A stretch of 64,000 nt of DNA from Pyropia haitanensis (Eukaryota > Rhodophyta > Bangiophyceae > Bangiales > Bangiaceae), in contig SDUX01000008.1 of NCBI GenBank assembly GCA_008729055.1, positions 3,125,756-3,189,755 on the forward strand, read 5' to 3'. Shown piece after piece: positions 51,241 through 62,832 of the stretch (the stretch's first letter is position 1; the number at the start of each line of letters is the position of its first letter). Below the pieces are notes generated by a model. The model was not told the DNA's origin and made no database searches. It saw only the letters and a list, made by a program, of their open reading frames with translations. Both the position numbers and the translations under genes were made by a program.

Positions 51241-53803
51241 GGGGGGTGGGCTGCACGGGATGGGGGGGGGGGGGGGGGGAGGAGGGGGGGGGGGGGGGTG
51301 CGCGCCAAGGGCGGCGCGCGCCGGCGCGGTGCCGGACGCGACGGCGCGCGCGCGGTGGCGGGGCGGGCGGTGTCGCCCGTCGACGGGCGGCCGATGCATC
51401 GTCGGCGTTTGTGACGGGCGGATCCCGCCGCCCCTGCCGCGGTAACTACCCCCACCCAATACTACAGACTGCCGCGTCGGTTGCGCGTGTGGGCACCAGA
51501 GCGGTGGGCGCGCCCGGCTCGGCGGGGTTCCAAGCAGGGGATCAATGAAAACCGGTTTTGCAAAGGCGTCGGCAGCCGCGCCATGTGGCCCCGCGGTCGT
51601 CGGCGGCGCCGGCCGCGGCGACGGGCGAGCACGAACGGCCGCTGGGGGAGCAGGGGCGCACAGCACCTCGCGAAAGCCGTCAAATTAACCGATAGTAGGT
51701 TGGGTCGGCCAGTTCGAATCCCCTACACATCGATAGCGGATGTAACATATTGCTCTGCTGAACGAGGTCAAGAGCTCTGATTCAATAGTGGTCCAGAGTC
51801 ATCCACCGTTCGTGGCCCCAGTGCGCATCCGATCGGCATGGCGATCTTTCGACGACTCGGGCGCGAGATGTGTTGTGTTCAACTTCTTCGTTCTTCTTCC
51901 TACTTTCCCCGCCCCCCCCTGCCCGCATGCATACCTCCCCCGTCCCCCTCCCCTCCACCGCCACAAACCAGCCATACACAGCGCATCCATGTGGCATACG
52001 GAACAGCGGTCTTCACGGCATGTGTCGCTCATGACCGCAAACCTACACACCTTGGCAAAACAAAACACCCAGTGACAAACACCAAGAGCCCATCACGTCA
52101 GCACCTCGCATCAGCAAAACGTTCCAACAGGCCTGTCAACCAGCCAGGTCTGCCCCCGCCCCCCACCCCACATGGCACTGCACATGCGCGCCGACGGGGG
52201 TAGAGCCATCACCAAACAACTCCCCTCGTCGTCCTCACCCCTGACTCGGCAACTCGCCCGCAGTCTCCCCCCAAACAAGACCAGTGCACACAACAACACC
52301 TGCGCAGTGAAGCCGGCGACCAATCGACAAGGGAACAGGAGACGTACCAGGCTCGTATCGTGCGCTGACCGACACGAGAGAATCTCACACCACCAGCAAG
52401 CAACCGACCGGAAGCGAACGCACCAGGCACACCTCAAAAAATAGGGACAGCTCATTCTCCTGTCCATCCGCGAGTCAGCATACAGATGTCCATGCCGCGC
52501 CGCGCCCCACCTCGCGTCCCGTTGCCCTGACCCCAAGCCTCAAAAACAATGCCACAGGTCCCCCCTCGCAGCACCACAATGTCGGGTTCCGCCCCTCCTC
52601 CAATCGGGATAGGCACGTACGTTCATGGCAACAGTCAAGGGGATGTAGGGGACGACGTCGGTCGGAGGCAGCGTAGTGAGAAGGGCCAGCGCCGTCGTGC
52701 ACTAGAAGCACGGCCGAGGGTGGAACGGCGCGGGAGACAGCGGGCGCGGGGTCGGGGTGACGACTGAACCAGCTGCGACCGTTGCGCCGCGGGGCGCACG
52801 AGCTGCGGCGCTCGAAACGTCCGCGTTGCATTCGGCCGAACTGCTCAGAACCGCACGTGTCGACCTTGCGCGTGCTCCGGGCCGTCGCGGGGTGTCACGA
52901 GCGATTCCCTCGACTTGCTGACAATCACCAACTTCCTATCTGGAAGGGCCGTTTCTGCTGCCCACAAGCCTACTTTATTCCCGCAAGGAGGCACTTCATT
53001 GCACTTACAGGTCAGGTTTACCATTACGGCTGGTCACACACCGTCGCCATTACATCTCCTCCACCCAGCCAGCCTCCAACGGCACCGGCAGGATTGTCAG
53101 CAGCCCCGTCAGCAGAAGATGGCGCTCAACATCCTGTCAGACCTCGTAGGCGCCAGATCATATCCGATCCACCGTGGCAAGATGCCATGCGATGTCTCGA
53201 CTGGCACTTACGATTGTGTCTCACTGGTCGCCAGTGCTTTCTAACCGTCTGGCGATCGCGTCGAGAGAGGATTCGTCTTACTGGGCTCTCGCCCCGCTCG
53301 GATAGTTCAAATCCGTTCTGATTCGGCTTTTCTTGAGGTGCTGTGCGGCGCTGCCGACGCGGGCGGCCGTCTCCGACTAGCCGTCCGAGCCGCACGCGCG
53401 GCGGCGGCCGTGCTCGGTGCGGTGGAATCCAGCACCCACGACGGAGACAGCGGGGGGCCGCCGCCGGTGGGGGGTGGGGGGACGGCGGCGGCGGCGTGCC
53501 CGCGGCAGCCGCCCCTGCGGCCGCCATTGGAGCCGACCCGCCGTGGCAGGGCGGCGACGTGCCGCGGCGGCGGGCGCGACGCCGACCGCGGGCGGGCGGC
53601 GAGCACGGCGGCGGCGGCGGCGGCGGCCGTGGCCGTGGCGCCCAGCCGCGGTGGCAGCGGCAGAGGCGCGGCCGCCGCCGCGGGCGGCGACGGCGGCGGG
53701 TGGACGGCGGCAGCCGCCCCGCCGCCGCCATTGGCCTGACCCGCCGTGGCGGGGGGGGGGGACCGCGCCGCTGAGGGAGCAGACGAAATCCAACCGGCTG
53801 GCC
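51241..53803. other. Intergenic, no supported gene
   Basis: 51241-51660 is the GC-rich ORC2 promoter side. 51660-53330 has balanced composition with short frames on both strands, none with a known domain; the longest is 52782-53321 (+), 179 codons, with ordinary composition but no family. 53340-53800 is GGC-rich. The balanced composition is unlike neighbouring gene DNA and may be degraded mobile sequence. Confidence 0.35.
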
Positions 53804-55463
53804 GCGCAGTGCACATTGCACCAGGATCCACCTCACAGCCTCTTCAAGCCGGAAGGCGTTGAAGCAGCCTTGAATTTCCTTGAAGAGGTACCTCTTCAAA
53901 GCTCCGCGCGCACCGCGACACGGCCAAGTTAAGGTCCGATCTTCACACTTAGTGGCGTAGCCAATACAAAGAAGTACGATACTAAGGTCGAGCTAGGCGT
54001 GCGTTAAGGAGGGCCCCAGTACATTCCAACTCTTCTTAACTCTCCATGTCAGTCCCCATCGGCGCGAGAACCTCTGCCCGATTGCGGCCGACAAGAGGTT
54101 CCAACCCCCGGGTTGGAGGCGTCTGACGGAACCGAGCAAGGCGACACGGCCCCGGCCACAACCCTGGCCTGTCCCACGTGCTTCGGTCATCGCCAAGAGA
54201 GCGAGCGACACGATGTCCGTCACACGCGCACGGCCTATTCACCAGTGTCCTGTATGCCCCCCCCGCACTTCTCATCCCGTTCATTCCGGTGGCAAACGAC
54301 CGCTTTCCGTTTTTGAGAAGCCACCCTCATCGCTGACGCCCTCCACTTCCCCGCGCATCGGGCGGAGTGAAAGATTGGGGGGGGGAGGGGGTTTGGCGAG
54401 AGAAAGGGGCGCCGCATGCAGGCATGGGGACCGGGAAGTTTGGCGGGGGGTGGGTGCGGGAAGAGGAGGACGCGCCAGGGGAGGAGGTGAGCGATGAGGG
54501 GCGTCCGTGACGGCCAGGAGGGGGTGTCTGGGAATGGAGGAGGAGGCGTGGCCGGAAGGCATCGGGACGACGAGGGGGGGGGGGGGGGGGGGTTGAAGCG
54601 GAAAATTCGCGGTCGCGCCAGGGGAGGAGGTGCGCCATGGGTAGGCGTTGGTGCTGGCAAGTGCGTGGCAGCTGAAGCAGTTGCCTACAATTTACGGAGC
54701 AGATGCTCAGGTGTCCGTGAGGAGAAGGCTGGGGGGGGGGGGGGAGCGGGGGGGGGGGGGGGCAGAGACGTAGGCGAGTGTGCACTGAAGCTGCACGCGA
54801 CACAGTCCTCGGCACGCTGGTGCCGGTTCAGGTGACTCCGCCGACCGAGCCAGCAGTGCATGCCGTAGCCAGACTGCTGCGGCATCAATGAACCCATCCA
54901 GCGTCGGGGAAGGAGCATCAGAGACTGCACGGTCGCGTACTTCGCTGTCCATTTGATGGAAGCAGTCCACAGAGACTCATCAAACAAGCGAGATACAGGG
55001 TGTATCACTCGAGATCAACTCCGTTGAGCTTCGCGAGTGCCCAGAATCAAGGGCATAAACCCGGACTGCTTCGGCACACGAGCGGTCGAAAACCGTGCCG
55101 AGTGACGTACTTGGGTTAAGAGAGGCGCGATCACGACCTCTTCAAGCGGAGAGCAGGACGCGACCCCCTTAATCGATCGGTTGAATTTGGCTTGAATTTC
55201 CTTGATAAAACGCCAAACTCTTCTCGGTGCAGGCTCTTTCTCACGTCTCTGTATAGCTCTGTCTCTGGCGCACCTTGTGGTACCTCGCACGTCCTCGTTC
55301 ACGTCCGCAAAGACGTTCATATCAAGGTTTATCAAGATCACTTCAAGGAATCGTGCCCTACGGTGCTTTCAGGAGGGGGTCTTCAAGCCTCCGGGCCCGA
55401 TTTCCGCCCGGATCAGGCCTTGAAGAGGCTTTGAGGTGGATCCAGGTCCAAGCTGCACTGCGC
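53804..55463. mobile_element. Inverted-repeat-bounded element with CTTGAAG motifs
   Basis: 45-bp ends match in inverted orientation at 40 of 45 positions (53804-53848 and 55419-55463). Both read GCGCAGTGCA, then GGATCCACCTCA and AGCCTCTTCAAG going inward. CTTGAAG/CTTCAAG and CCTTGAA motifs recur inside both ends (53840-53905 and 55180-55435), as expected of subterminal binding sites. The interior is mixed: a G-rich zone at 54370-54780 and balanced DNA elsewhere, with no transposase domain recognised. No exact target duplication was seen next to the repeats, so the true ends may lie a few bases away. Confidence 0.55.
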
Positions 55464-55820
55464 CGGGCGGCACGGCGGCGCGCGCCGCCGCGGGCCACGG
55501 GCGACGCCCCCCGGGGTGCGTTGCGGCGGCGGCGCGCGACGGCAGCGGGGGGCGTCGACGGATGTGTCCCGCCCCGGCCCGTACCTCTCCCTCTCTTCCC
55601 GCCGACGCCCCCTGCCACGAGCGCGTGCCGTCAGCCCATCTCGTGTGCGTTGGCAGCGGCGCCCGTTGCAAGAGCGGCAGCAAGAGCAGCCGGCAGACGT
55701 CCCAGCTGCGGACGCCCCCACCCGTGGGCCACCGCCCTGCCGGTCAGCGTCCCGACCCGCCGCCCGCCGCCCGCTTCCCTCACGCGCCATTCCCGGTCGT
55801 GCCGTAGGGCTGCCGACGCA
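55464..55820. other. Upstream region of the candidate gene at 55821
   Basis: GC-rich to balanced sequence between the inverted-repeat element and an ATG at 55821. Frames here lack recognisable domains. No specific signal is seen. Confidence 0.3.
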
Positions 55821-56707
55821 ATGAAAAAGGGCGGCGGGCCGCCAAGGGGGGTTGTGCGCGTCGACGCCCAGTGGGCGAGCGTGCGCGGTGCTGGTTTCTT
55901 TTCTTCTTTTTTTTTTGCAGGAGAGGGGGGCGGAGGGGCGCGAACGTACGCGACAGCGTCGACAGCGTGGCGCACACGCGCAGTGGTGGGCCGACGGCGG
56001 CGGCTGGCACGCCAAACGCCCCGCGGCGGCGTCGGTGGCCGCTAAAACCGCTGCCGATGCGGGCGTCGGAGGGGGGGGAGCGGCGGCCACGCCTCGGGCA
56101 GACGGCCCAAGCGGACCGGTGCGGGCCGCCGCGGTCGACGACGGCGCGTCCGCAAGCGGCGGCCGCCCCACGCGGTTGGTCGACGCCGTGGCCATCATCC
56201 GCCGCCGCTGCGACGTGCGGCACGCGCGGCGGGTGGCGTGGGGGAGGGCGCCTCACACGGCGCCGGGAGGCCGTGTGCACCACACCCCCACGCACTGGCA
56301 GACGCACGCCGCCGGCGGGCCACCCGGTGCGTGGATGGGGGAAACCGGAGCGGCTGGAGATGGAGAGGCCGACGCCAAGCGCGGTGGGAAGGCGGGGGGG
56401 GCGCCGCGACCCTCCCTCCCACCGCCCGCGTCGCGTGGCACGACCGCCCCACCGCCCACCTCACCGAGCGCGGTCCCGTCGCCGCCCCTGCTGCAATGCC
56501 GCAGACGCCGTCTCGGCTGACGCCGCCACCGCCCTCCCCGCCGACGCCACAAACGCCGTCCGTCACGAGGCCGCCACCGTTGCGAGCCGCGCCGCCGCCG
56601 CCGCTACCGCGGCTGGTGCCGCCACAGGCCTCACCGCTGGTGCCACCACCGCCGCCTTCCGCACATACCGTCGCGCTGCCCAGTGCCCTCTGCCCCCACC
56701 GGTCTAG
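55821..56707 (+). CDS. Possible intron-containing gene, function unknown
   Basis: An ATG at 55821 opens MKKGGGPPRGVVRVDAQWAS. Shortly after comes one of the best splice-acceptor-like sequences in the window, a long T tract ending TTTTTTGCAG at about 55919. Beyond it, one frame reads protein-like sequence with GGRPTRLVDAVAIIRRRCDV, and a different frame ends in an Ala-rich C-terminus ([20 protein letters not shown]...FRTYRRAAQ) before TAG at about 56705. A second acceptor-like CAATGCCGCAG lies near 56505. Exon limits and phase could not be fixed, so the envelope only is given. No family is recognised. Confidence 0.25.
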
Positions 56708-56813
56708 TCATTCAGGAGCAGCGTCGAGACACACTCGTTCCCCTCCCCCAGCCTCCCCCGCGATACGCCGTGCCGCCGCTGATTGCCAGCAAGCCACAAT
56801 GTCTGAGGGGGCG

Positions 56814-57161
56814 TCAACAGCCGCCGCCACACGCCTCGCTCCCCCCCCCGCCTGTGATGTCCCCGTCTTCTGCCCCTCCGCCTCGCCCCCCCCCTCCTCC
56901 GCCGCGGCCCCAAACCGCCGTCGTCACCGCCTCTCGCGCGGCGGCCAGCGGCGCCGCCCATCCCGCCACAACCTCCGCGGCGCCCGACGCAACGTCCGCG
57001 GCCACCACCGACGGCCGCAGCTCGTCGGCCACCTCGACGAGCAGCCGCGCCACGCCCCGCTGCCGTGCCGCCCACAGCGCGCGGGCGGTATCCCAGAGGT
57101 AGCGGGCGAGCTCCACCTCTGACGCGTCGCCCAGCGTGTAGCGGCAGAGAGCGGTGCCCAT
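56814..57161 (-). CDS. Hypothetical small protein
   Basis: 115 codons from the ATG at 57161 (MGTALCRYTLGDASEVELAR). The first 75 residues are helical-looking and varied in composition (YLWDTARALWAARQRGVARL, LVEVADELRPSVVAADVA, VAGWAAPLAAAREAV), followed by a Gly-rich end over a G/C-run-rich zone where the frame may be lost. TTCACCGCAG just upstream could be the end of a leader intron, since an in-frame stop lies immediately before the ATG. No family is recognised. Composition argues that at least the N-terminal part is genuine coding sequence. Confidence 0.4.
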   Translation of the reverse strand: MGTALCRYTLGDASEVELARYLWDTARALWAARQRGVARLLVEVADELRPSVVAADVASGAAEVVAGWAAPLAAAREAVTTAVWGRGGGGGGRGGGAEDGDITGGGGSEACGGGC

Positions 57162-58101
57162 GGTGGACACGAGGGATGGGGCGAAGGATCGTCAGCTGCG
57201 GTGAAGGGGAAGGGGGGGGACGCAAAGTGGGTCAAAGGAGCAGGTGTGGCGGGCGGGGGGGGGGTGGGGTGGCGACTTGGTGCGCCCGCGTCAGCCAGCG
57301 ACGGCGCCCCAGCCGGCCGCGTCGTGCCCGTCTGCCGGGAAGGAGCGGGTCAAGGAGGCCACACCCGCCTCGGGCCGACCATAAAAAGAGAGACTGACCA
57401 GGAAGCAGGAGCAGGCGCAAGTGGCGCGCCCCCGCCGCCTCCCCCGTCTGGTAGTTGGCCGCGGCAGCACCCCCCGTCTGTTGACGTCGACTATCAGCAC
57501 GACAGCGGGCGAGGGAGGCGGAGGGAGTGGTGGGGAGAGACGGGCAAGGGAGGGCCACCACAGAGCCCACTCCGGCGGGCCCCCGCGCCGCGCCCATCGC
57601 CGCCGCCGCCCGTCCGTCCGGCCGCCCGCGGCCGCCCAGGCGTGGCCAGCGTGGCCGCCCACAGACGCACCCCCCACACCAGTAGTCACGGGACGCGTCG
57701 TTCCGCGCGACCGCCAACGCACCGACGGGAGTGGCAGGGCGCTGGGAGGAGGGGGGGGGGACGCGCACCCGCGCCCCCCCCAACGCCAGGACGGCGACAC
57801 GCGGCCGCCGCGCCGGCGGGTGGCGCACGAAAATTGGGGGCGTGGCGGAGCGCGCTCTCACCCGTTGGCGGTCGTCATGGTCGAGAAGGCGCTCATGGTG
57901 GGGAGAAGAGGGGGGGGCGGGGGAGTGGCAGTAGGCGAAGCCGACCGCCACAAAGGTGGGGTGAGGGAGGCGGACGCGCTCATGGAGAGGAGACTGGAGA
58001 GGAGAGGGGGGCGGCGTCCCCAACCTCCCAGAGCAGTCGTCGTGATTTCTTGCATCCGAGGAGTTTGATCGAATGGAATGCGCGGGGGTGGCCAAACCGC
58101 A
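57162..58101. other. Intergenic / possible leader of the small gene
   Basis: Mixed GC-rich sequence. A minus-strand ATG near 57895 (MSAFSTMTTANG) followed by GTGAGAGC could be a first exon with a splice donor for the small gene downstream, but the intermediate exon could not be established. No other feature is seen. Confidence 0.3.
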
Positions 58102-59133
58102 CTACAGTACGGTCGCCGCGGAGCAGAGGAACCAATCGAGAATGACAGAAGTTCGGTCGGGGTGTGTCTGTCCCCACACCGCGGCAGCGGCCGGCGGCTC
58201 GGCAACAGGGCGCCCCCACGCAAGAAGGCGGTAGCTCCACGTCCACAGCAGCACATACACACCTGGCGTGGTTACCCACCAAAGCTCTGGCTGAAGCCTC
58301 GTCGAGCGCTTCAATTCTGACGGAAGGCTGCTCGGGTCGGCGGCGTGCTTGACCCCGTCCTCGTAGACGCTCTGCCGGTCGCCCCACCGCCGCACGGGAC
58401 GTGCACGTCGGGGTGGCCAGCATCTACGGGCGCGGGTGCTCGCCCGATGGCTGCCGCCCATCCCGCTTCGCCGCACCCCCAGCGAGCCCACTGCTCGGCA
58501 GCAGCGCGCGCACGTCCACTGCCCGCCACTGGTAGTCGGGCAGACCTTGGCCACCAAGATGTCCGGGGGAGGAACACCGCCAGAGGCACAAGCGTCGACC
58601 ATGACACTCGCCACCGCGCCGCCACGCCCATTGGCCCGCGCACGACGCTTTATTGCGCACACCCGCGTAGGTCCACAGCGTGCCGTAGAGGGGGACAGCA
58701 ACGGCACCACCCAGCGGCCCGTGGCGCACGAGAGAGCCACGCCGAGCGTCACACGGCGCCGCCGCCGCCGCGGCGCGTGCCGGGTACAATAGGCGCCGCG
58801 GCGCTGCCGTCCGCGGGCAGAGGCGGCCACGCGCAGGTCACCGCAGACAACCGCAGGCCGCGCGGCGGCACCGCCGGCGTGGACGTTGTCGCCGCCGCCC
58901 CGCCGTGGCCACCGCCACCGCCGCCGCCACCGTCGCGGCCCGTCGCTTGCTGGCGGCCACGCGCGCGCGGCGAGCAGCGCCCGCGCAATCCACGGCGGCG
59001 CCCCAGCCCGCGGCACCCACACCGTACGGCACAGCCGCGCATCCTCCCCCACTCCGCTTCTATGTTCCCCTGCCGCCCCCCGCCAACGCAACCCCGCGGC
59101 CGCCGTCCCGCCCCCACCCGCGCCCCCCCCCAC
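58102..59133 (-). CDS. Open frame without clear start, unknown
   Basis: A 343-codon frame whose last third has ordinary composition, including KHAADPSSLPSELKRSTRLQ and a hydrophobic WWVTTPGVYVLLWTWSYRLL that could be a membrane segment, ending SVILDWFLCSAATVL. The frame begins at a GTG and has no ATG before its middle, so it would be an internal or terminal exon, or chance. It abuts the 3' end of the RS-domain gene, from which it might be separated by an intron. No family is recognised. Confidence 0.2.
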   Translation of the reverse strand: MGGGAGGGGTAAAGLRWRGAAGEHRSGVGEDARLCRTVWVPRAGAPPWIARALLAARAWPPASDGPRRWRRRWRWPRRGGGDNVHAGGAAARPAVVCGDLRVAASARGRQRRGAYCTRHAPRRRRRRVTLGVALSCATGRWVVPLLSPSTARCGPTRVCAIKRRARANGRGGAVASVMVDACASGGVPPPDILVAKVCPTTSGGQWTCARCCRAVGSLGVRRSGMGGSHRASTRARRCWPPRRARPVRRWGDRQSVYEDGVKHAADPSSLPSELKRSTRLQPELWWVTTPGVYVLLWTWSYRLLAWGRPVAEPPAAAAVWGQTHPDRTSVILDWFLCSAATVL

Positions 59134-61856
59134 CGACCCGCCTCCCCTTACCCCCCTCCACCCTAATTCTGATACCGCCCCCCCGCCGCGCGACCCCCCC
59201 CGCCACCCCCCCCCCCCCCCCCGCCCCCCGCGCCCCCCCCCCCTCCCGCCGCGCCAACATCCGCCGGTGCTGCACCAGCCGGCTGATAACGCCCATCACG
59301 TACGCCGACGGGTTGCGCACGCGCGCCGGGTGCGCCGCGACGAGCTCCTCCAGCACCGCCCCCGCGTCGGCACCGAGCCGCCGCAGCGCGTCCATGGCGC
59401 GGCCGTCGAGGTCGCCGCGGCGGAGGACGCCGGCCGCGACTAGCGACGCGACGCGCTCGTCGGGACCAATGCCGGGGGGGGCCGCCGCCGCCGCCGCGGC
59501 CGCGGCGGCTGAGATGGGGCCAAAGCCGCCGGTGCCGCCGCCGCCGCCGCCACCGCCTCCGCTGTCGCCGCCACCGGCGCCACCGCCGCCGCCGCTGACG
59601 GCGCCACCCCCGCTACCACCGCCGCCACCACCGCCACCACCACCGCTGCCGCCGCCGCCGCTGCCGCCACTGCCACCGCCGCCGGCCGCCGCCACCCCAT
59701 CCCCCCACCCCCATCGGTGGCGCCCGCGGCGGGCGGCGACAGCCCCGCCCCCCCCCCTCCCCCCCCTTCCCCCCCCCCGACGCCCCCCCGTGCTTCTTCG
59801 CGAGCCCCATCCAAAACGCCGACGGGTGGCGGACGCGCCCCCCCCCCCCATCGACGCAAACTCGGTGAGCGCGGCGACCGCCCGCTCCGGGCGGAGGGCG
59901 ACGAGCAGGTCCATGGCGCGGTCGTCAAACTGGGACGGGTGGCACACGCGCGACGCAAAGACGGCGCGCAGGGCGGCGGCGACGGCGGGGGGAGGTGCGC
60001 GAGCGCCGACGCGGGCACCTCCACGTCGGGGGGGCAGAGGGCGGCGAGGACCGCGTCGGGGGTGGACGGGAGGGGAGGGGGGGGGGGGGGGACGGCGCGC
60101 CGCTGGGGGAACCCGCCGCGGGCGCCACCGGCACGAGGCAGCTGACCGCCGCGACGGCCGTCGCGGGCGCCAGGGACGCGAGGTAGGCGCGTACGCGTGC
60201 GTCAATGGCGGCGGCGGGGAGGGGGCCCGCGGGCGCCGTCGCGGCCGCCACCGCCGCCTCCACCGCCGCCGCCAGCCGGGGGCCCGCGGCGGCCGCCGTG
60301 GCGCCCGCCGCCGCCGCCGCGGCCGCCACGGATGATCTGGCCGTCGCGCCCGCGGCGGCGCCCCCCCCCCCCACCCCCCCCCCAGCCTCAACGGGTTGGG
60401 CGGCGGCGACGCCGACCGCTCCCGGTGGGGCGACGCGGGCGGCGACGGCGACCGCCGCCGGCGGATGACGCCGGGGTAGGGCCGCCGCGGCGGCCCCAGC
60501 GGCGGCGGCGACGCCCGCGGGTAGCCGCCGCCGCCGCCGCCCCGCGGCGGGCCGGGCGACAGCGGCGACCGCCGGCGGTAGCCGCCCGACGGCGGCGACG
60601 GCGGCGACCGCCCACGGCGGTAGCCGCCAGGGTGGTGCGGTGGCGGCAGGGACGGTGGTAGGAGCGGCGACCGGGACCGGGACCGGGACCGCGGCGACGC
60701 CCGGCGGCGGCGGCGGCGGCCAACCGGCGGCGGCGGCGGCGGCGGCGGCGGTGGCAACGGTGGCGACCGCGAGCGGCGGCGCGGGTGGGGCGGCGAGCGG
60801 GACCGCCGCGCGTAGGCGGGCGGCGAGCGGGAGCGCCACACGTAGGGCGCGGGTGACCGCGGCGAGCGCCGCCGGTAGGCGCCACCCGCCGGCGGCGGCG
60901 GCGACCGGGAGCGCCGCGCGTAGGCGGGCGGCGACCGCGGGGAGCGCCGCGGGTAGGCGCCCGCCCCCACCGGCGACCGTGACCGCCGCCGCGGGTAGGC
61001 GCCCGCCGCCCCCACCGGCGACCGTGACCGCCGCGGGTAGCCCCCCGCCGCCGCCCCCACCGGCGACCGTGACGACCGGCGCGGGTAGGCCCCCCCCCCC
61101 CCCGCCCCCCCCGGCGACCGTGACCGCCGATCATACGCGGCCGCCGCCGCCGCCGCCGTCGCCGCCGCCGCCGCCGCCGCCGGCGGCGACCACGACCGCC
61201 GCCGGTCGTCGTGCCGCCGCGGCGACCGCGACCGGGACCGCCAGTGCGGCCGCGGTGGCGAGCGGTGGCGCCACCGCCCGGCGGCGGCCGGCGGCGCCAG
61301 CGGCGGCGCCAGCGGCGCCGACGGCGGCAGGGGGGGGGGGAGCCCGACCGCCGGCGGGGCCAGCCGCCGCCACCGCCGGCGGGCGCCGCGGGGCTCCCCG
61401 ACCGCCGCGGCCGGGCGGCGGGCCCCCGGCCGGGGGAGGCCGGAGAGCGCGAGCGGCCGCGCCCGCCGCCGCCGCCGCCGCCGCCAGTGCCATTGACTCC
61501 CCGGTGGCCGCTGCTGCCGCGGCTGCCGCTGCCGCCGCTGCCCGCGGTCGTGCCCGCCGTCGGCGGCGACGCTGCTGCTGCCGCCGCTGCCGCCGCCGCG
61601 TTGCCCGGCAAAGCAGGCGAGCGCCGGCGCGGGGATGCCCCGCGGCTACCGGCGCCGCCGCCCCCGCCACCCCCCCCCACCCCCCCCCCCCGCCGCCCTC
61701 GTCCCCGCGCTTGGCCCGCTTGGCCGGCGGCGACGGCGATCGGCGGCGGCGGCCGACGGCGGCCGTCCCGCCGCCACGGTCGCCGCGGTCACGGTCGCGG
61801 TCGCGGACGCGGTCGCGGTCGCCGCGGCCGCCGCGGCCGCCGTCTATCGGCGCCAT
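59060..61856 (-). CDS. RS-domain protein with hnRNP Q/R (NURR)-like helical repeats, frame-interrupted
   Basis: ATG at 61856 opens MAPIDGGRGGRGDRDRVRD with RD dipeptides and SPSPPAKRAKRG. Arg/Ser-rich sequence follows in changing frames (GRSRSPASPGRG, then many RRSRSP units at 60830-61130). The C-terminal part has two recognisable repeats of one helical module: SQFDDRAMDLLVAL...AVAALTEFA with HPSAFWMGLAKKHGG (59985-59785), and RGDLDGRAMDALRRL...AVLEELVAAH with NPSAYVMGVISRLVQHRR (59470-59265). LDxRAxxAL and NxSAFxxGVM are hallmarks of the acidic N-terminal (NURR) domain of hnRNP Q/R. A weaker third copy (IDARVRAYLASLAPATAVAA) lies near 60190-60130. No RRM is seen. A nuclear splicing-associated role is likely. 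The 3' end is uncertain because of G runs. Confidence 0.55.
60830..61130 (-). repeat. RS-encoding tandem repeat
   Basis: A degenerate tandem array with a unit of about 30-40 bp (containing GACCGTGACCGCCG/GCGGGTAGGCGCC on the + strand) encodes repeated YPRRSRSPVGA-like peptides on the minus strand. Copies vary in length, consistent with slippage. Confidence 0.65.
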
Positions 61857-62832
61857 CGGCCGCCGACGGCGGCGCCGTCGGAGTTGGGGGTGGAGGCAAC
61901 GCGTCGAACAACAAAAAAAAAGAGAGAGAAGAGCTGGTGTAGGTGCGTTACGGGTGGGGAAGCGGAAAAATGGGGGGGAGGGGGGAGGGGGGGATGAGAA
62001 GGGATGGGGAGAGCCTGGGGGGGGGGATGAGGTGGAGGGGAGGGGGGGCACCAGCCCAGCGGCGACGCCGCCGCTCGAGGGGCGACCGCGGCGGGTGTGT
62101 TGGGGCGGCCAACGGGGTGTGAGGGGGGGGGGGGGGGGGGACAGGCAGTAGTCCCGTTGGCGAGGGGGTGTCGGGTGGCGTACTCTGCTGCCGTCCACCG
62201 CGTTGCCAATTGGTGCAACTCCGCCACCCCAGTCCGCCTCAGTCGATCATTAAACGTCCCTCTTGAGGAAACGGGGTCGCGGCGGTCTTCGTCCTCCCCC
62301 CATTTATTCCAATCCCGCTAGCGTTCTGCGTGCAAGTCGGGAGTTTGTCGGTTATTTGACACGTGGCGGTCCCGCCCCACACCCCCCCCCCGCGCGCGCA
62401 GCGGCGCCGCCTTCGTCATGCGGCGCGCGCCCTCGTCTGCGCGGCTCGAGCGTTGCGACCACCCGACGGACCGCGACGGACCGGCACCGCCCGCCAAGCC
62501 GCGCCCGCGCACTGCCCGCCGCGGTCGGTCGTTGGCGACGCCGCCGCGACGCGGTTCGCTTTCCCCACCGCCCGTACCCCGCTGCGGCTGTGCCTTGCGG
62601 ACGAACGCTGGGTGCGGGTGTCGTCTCGTCTCTTGTTTTGTGTTGGTGCGGGGCGGCGTCTTTTCTCCCCGCCGTCCCGGCCCGACCCACGCCGGCCTGT
62701 GGTGGGCGCCGCTCGCGTCAAGGCTGTGCGCCTCTTCATTTCCCCTTGCGCGTCGGTCTCCCTCTGCTCTTCCGTGGCCCTCTGCCCTTCTTTCCTCCGC
62801 GTTTGCGCTCCCTCGTACCCGCGGCGGCAGCC
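61857..62832. other. Divergent promoter, RS-domain gene / DCP2
   Basis: About 1 kb with a G run (62127-62140), an A-rich patch (61910-61930) and, nearer DCP2, a CT-rich leader (62620-62830). No gene or motif is assigned. Confidence 0.35.

Noticed and set aside
51690..51765. tRNA-like T-loop sequence (GTTCGAATCC)
   Set aside because: The flanking bases do not form a T stem, no acceptor stem or anticodon arm could be paired, and no D arm is present.
53290..53325. Another GTTCAAATCC tRNA-like box
   Set aside because: It forms only a simple five-pair hairpin in the wrong register for a T arm; no other tRNA parts are nearby.
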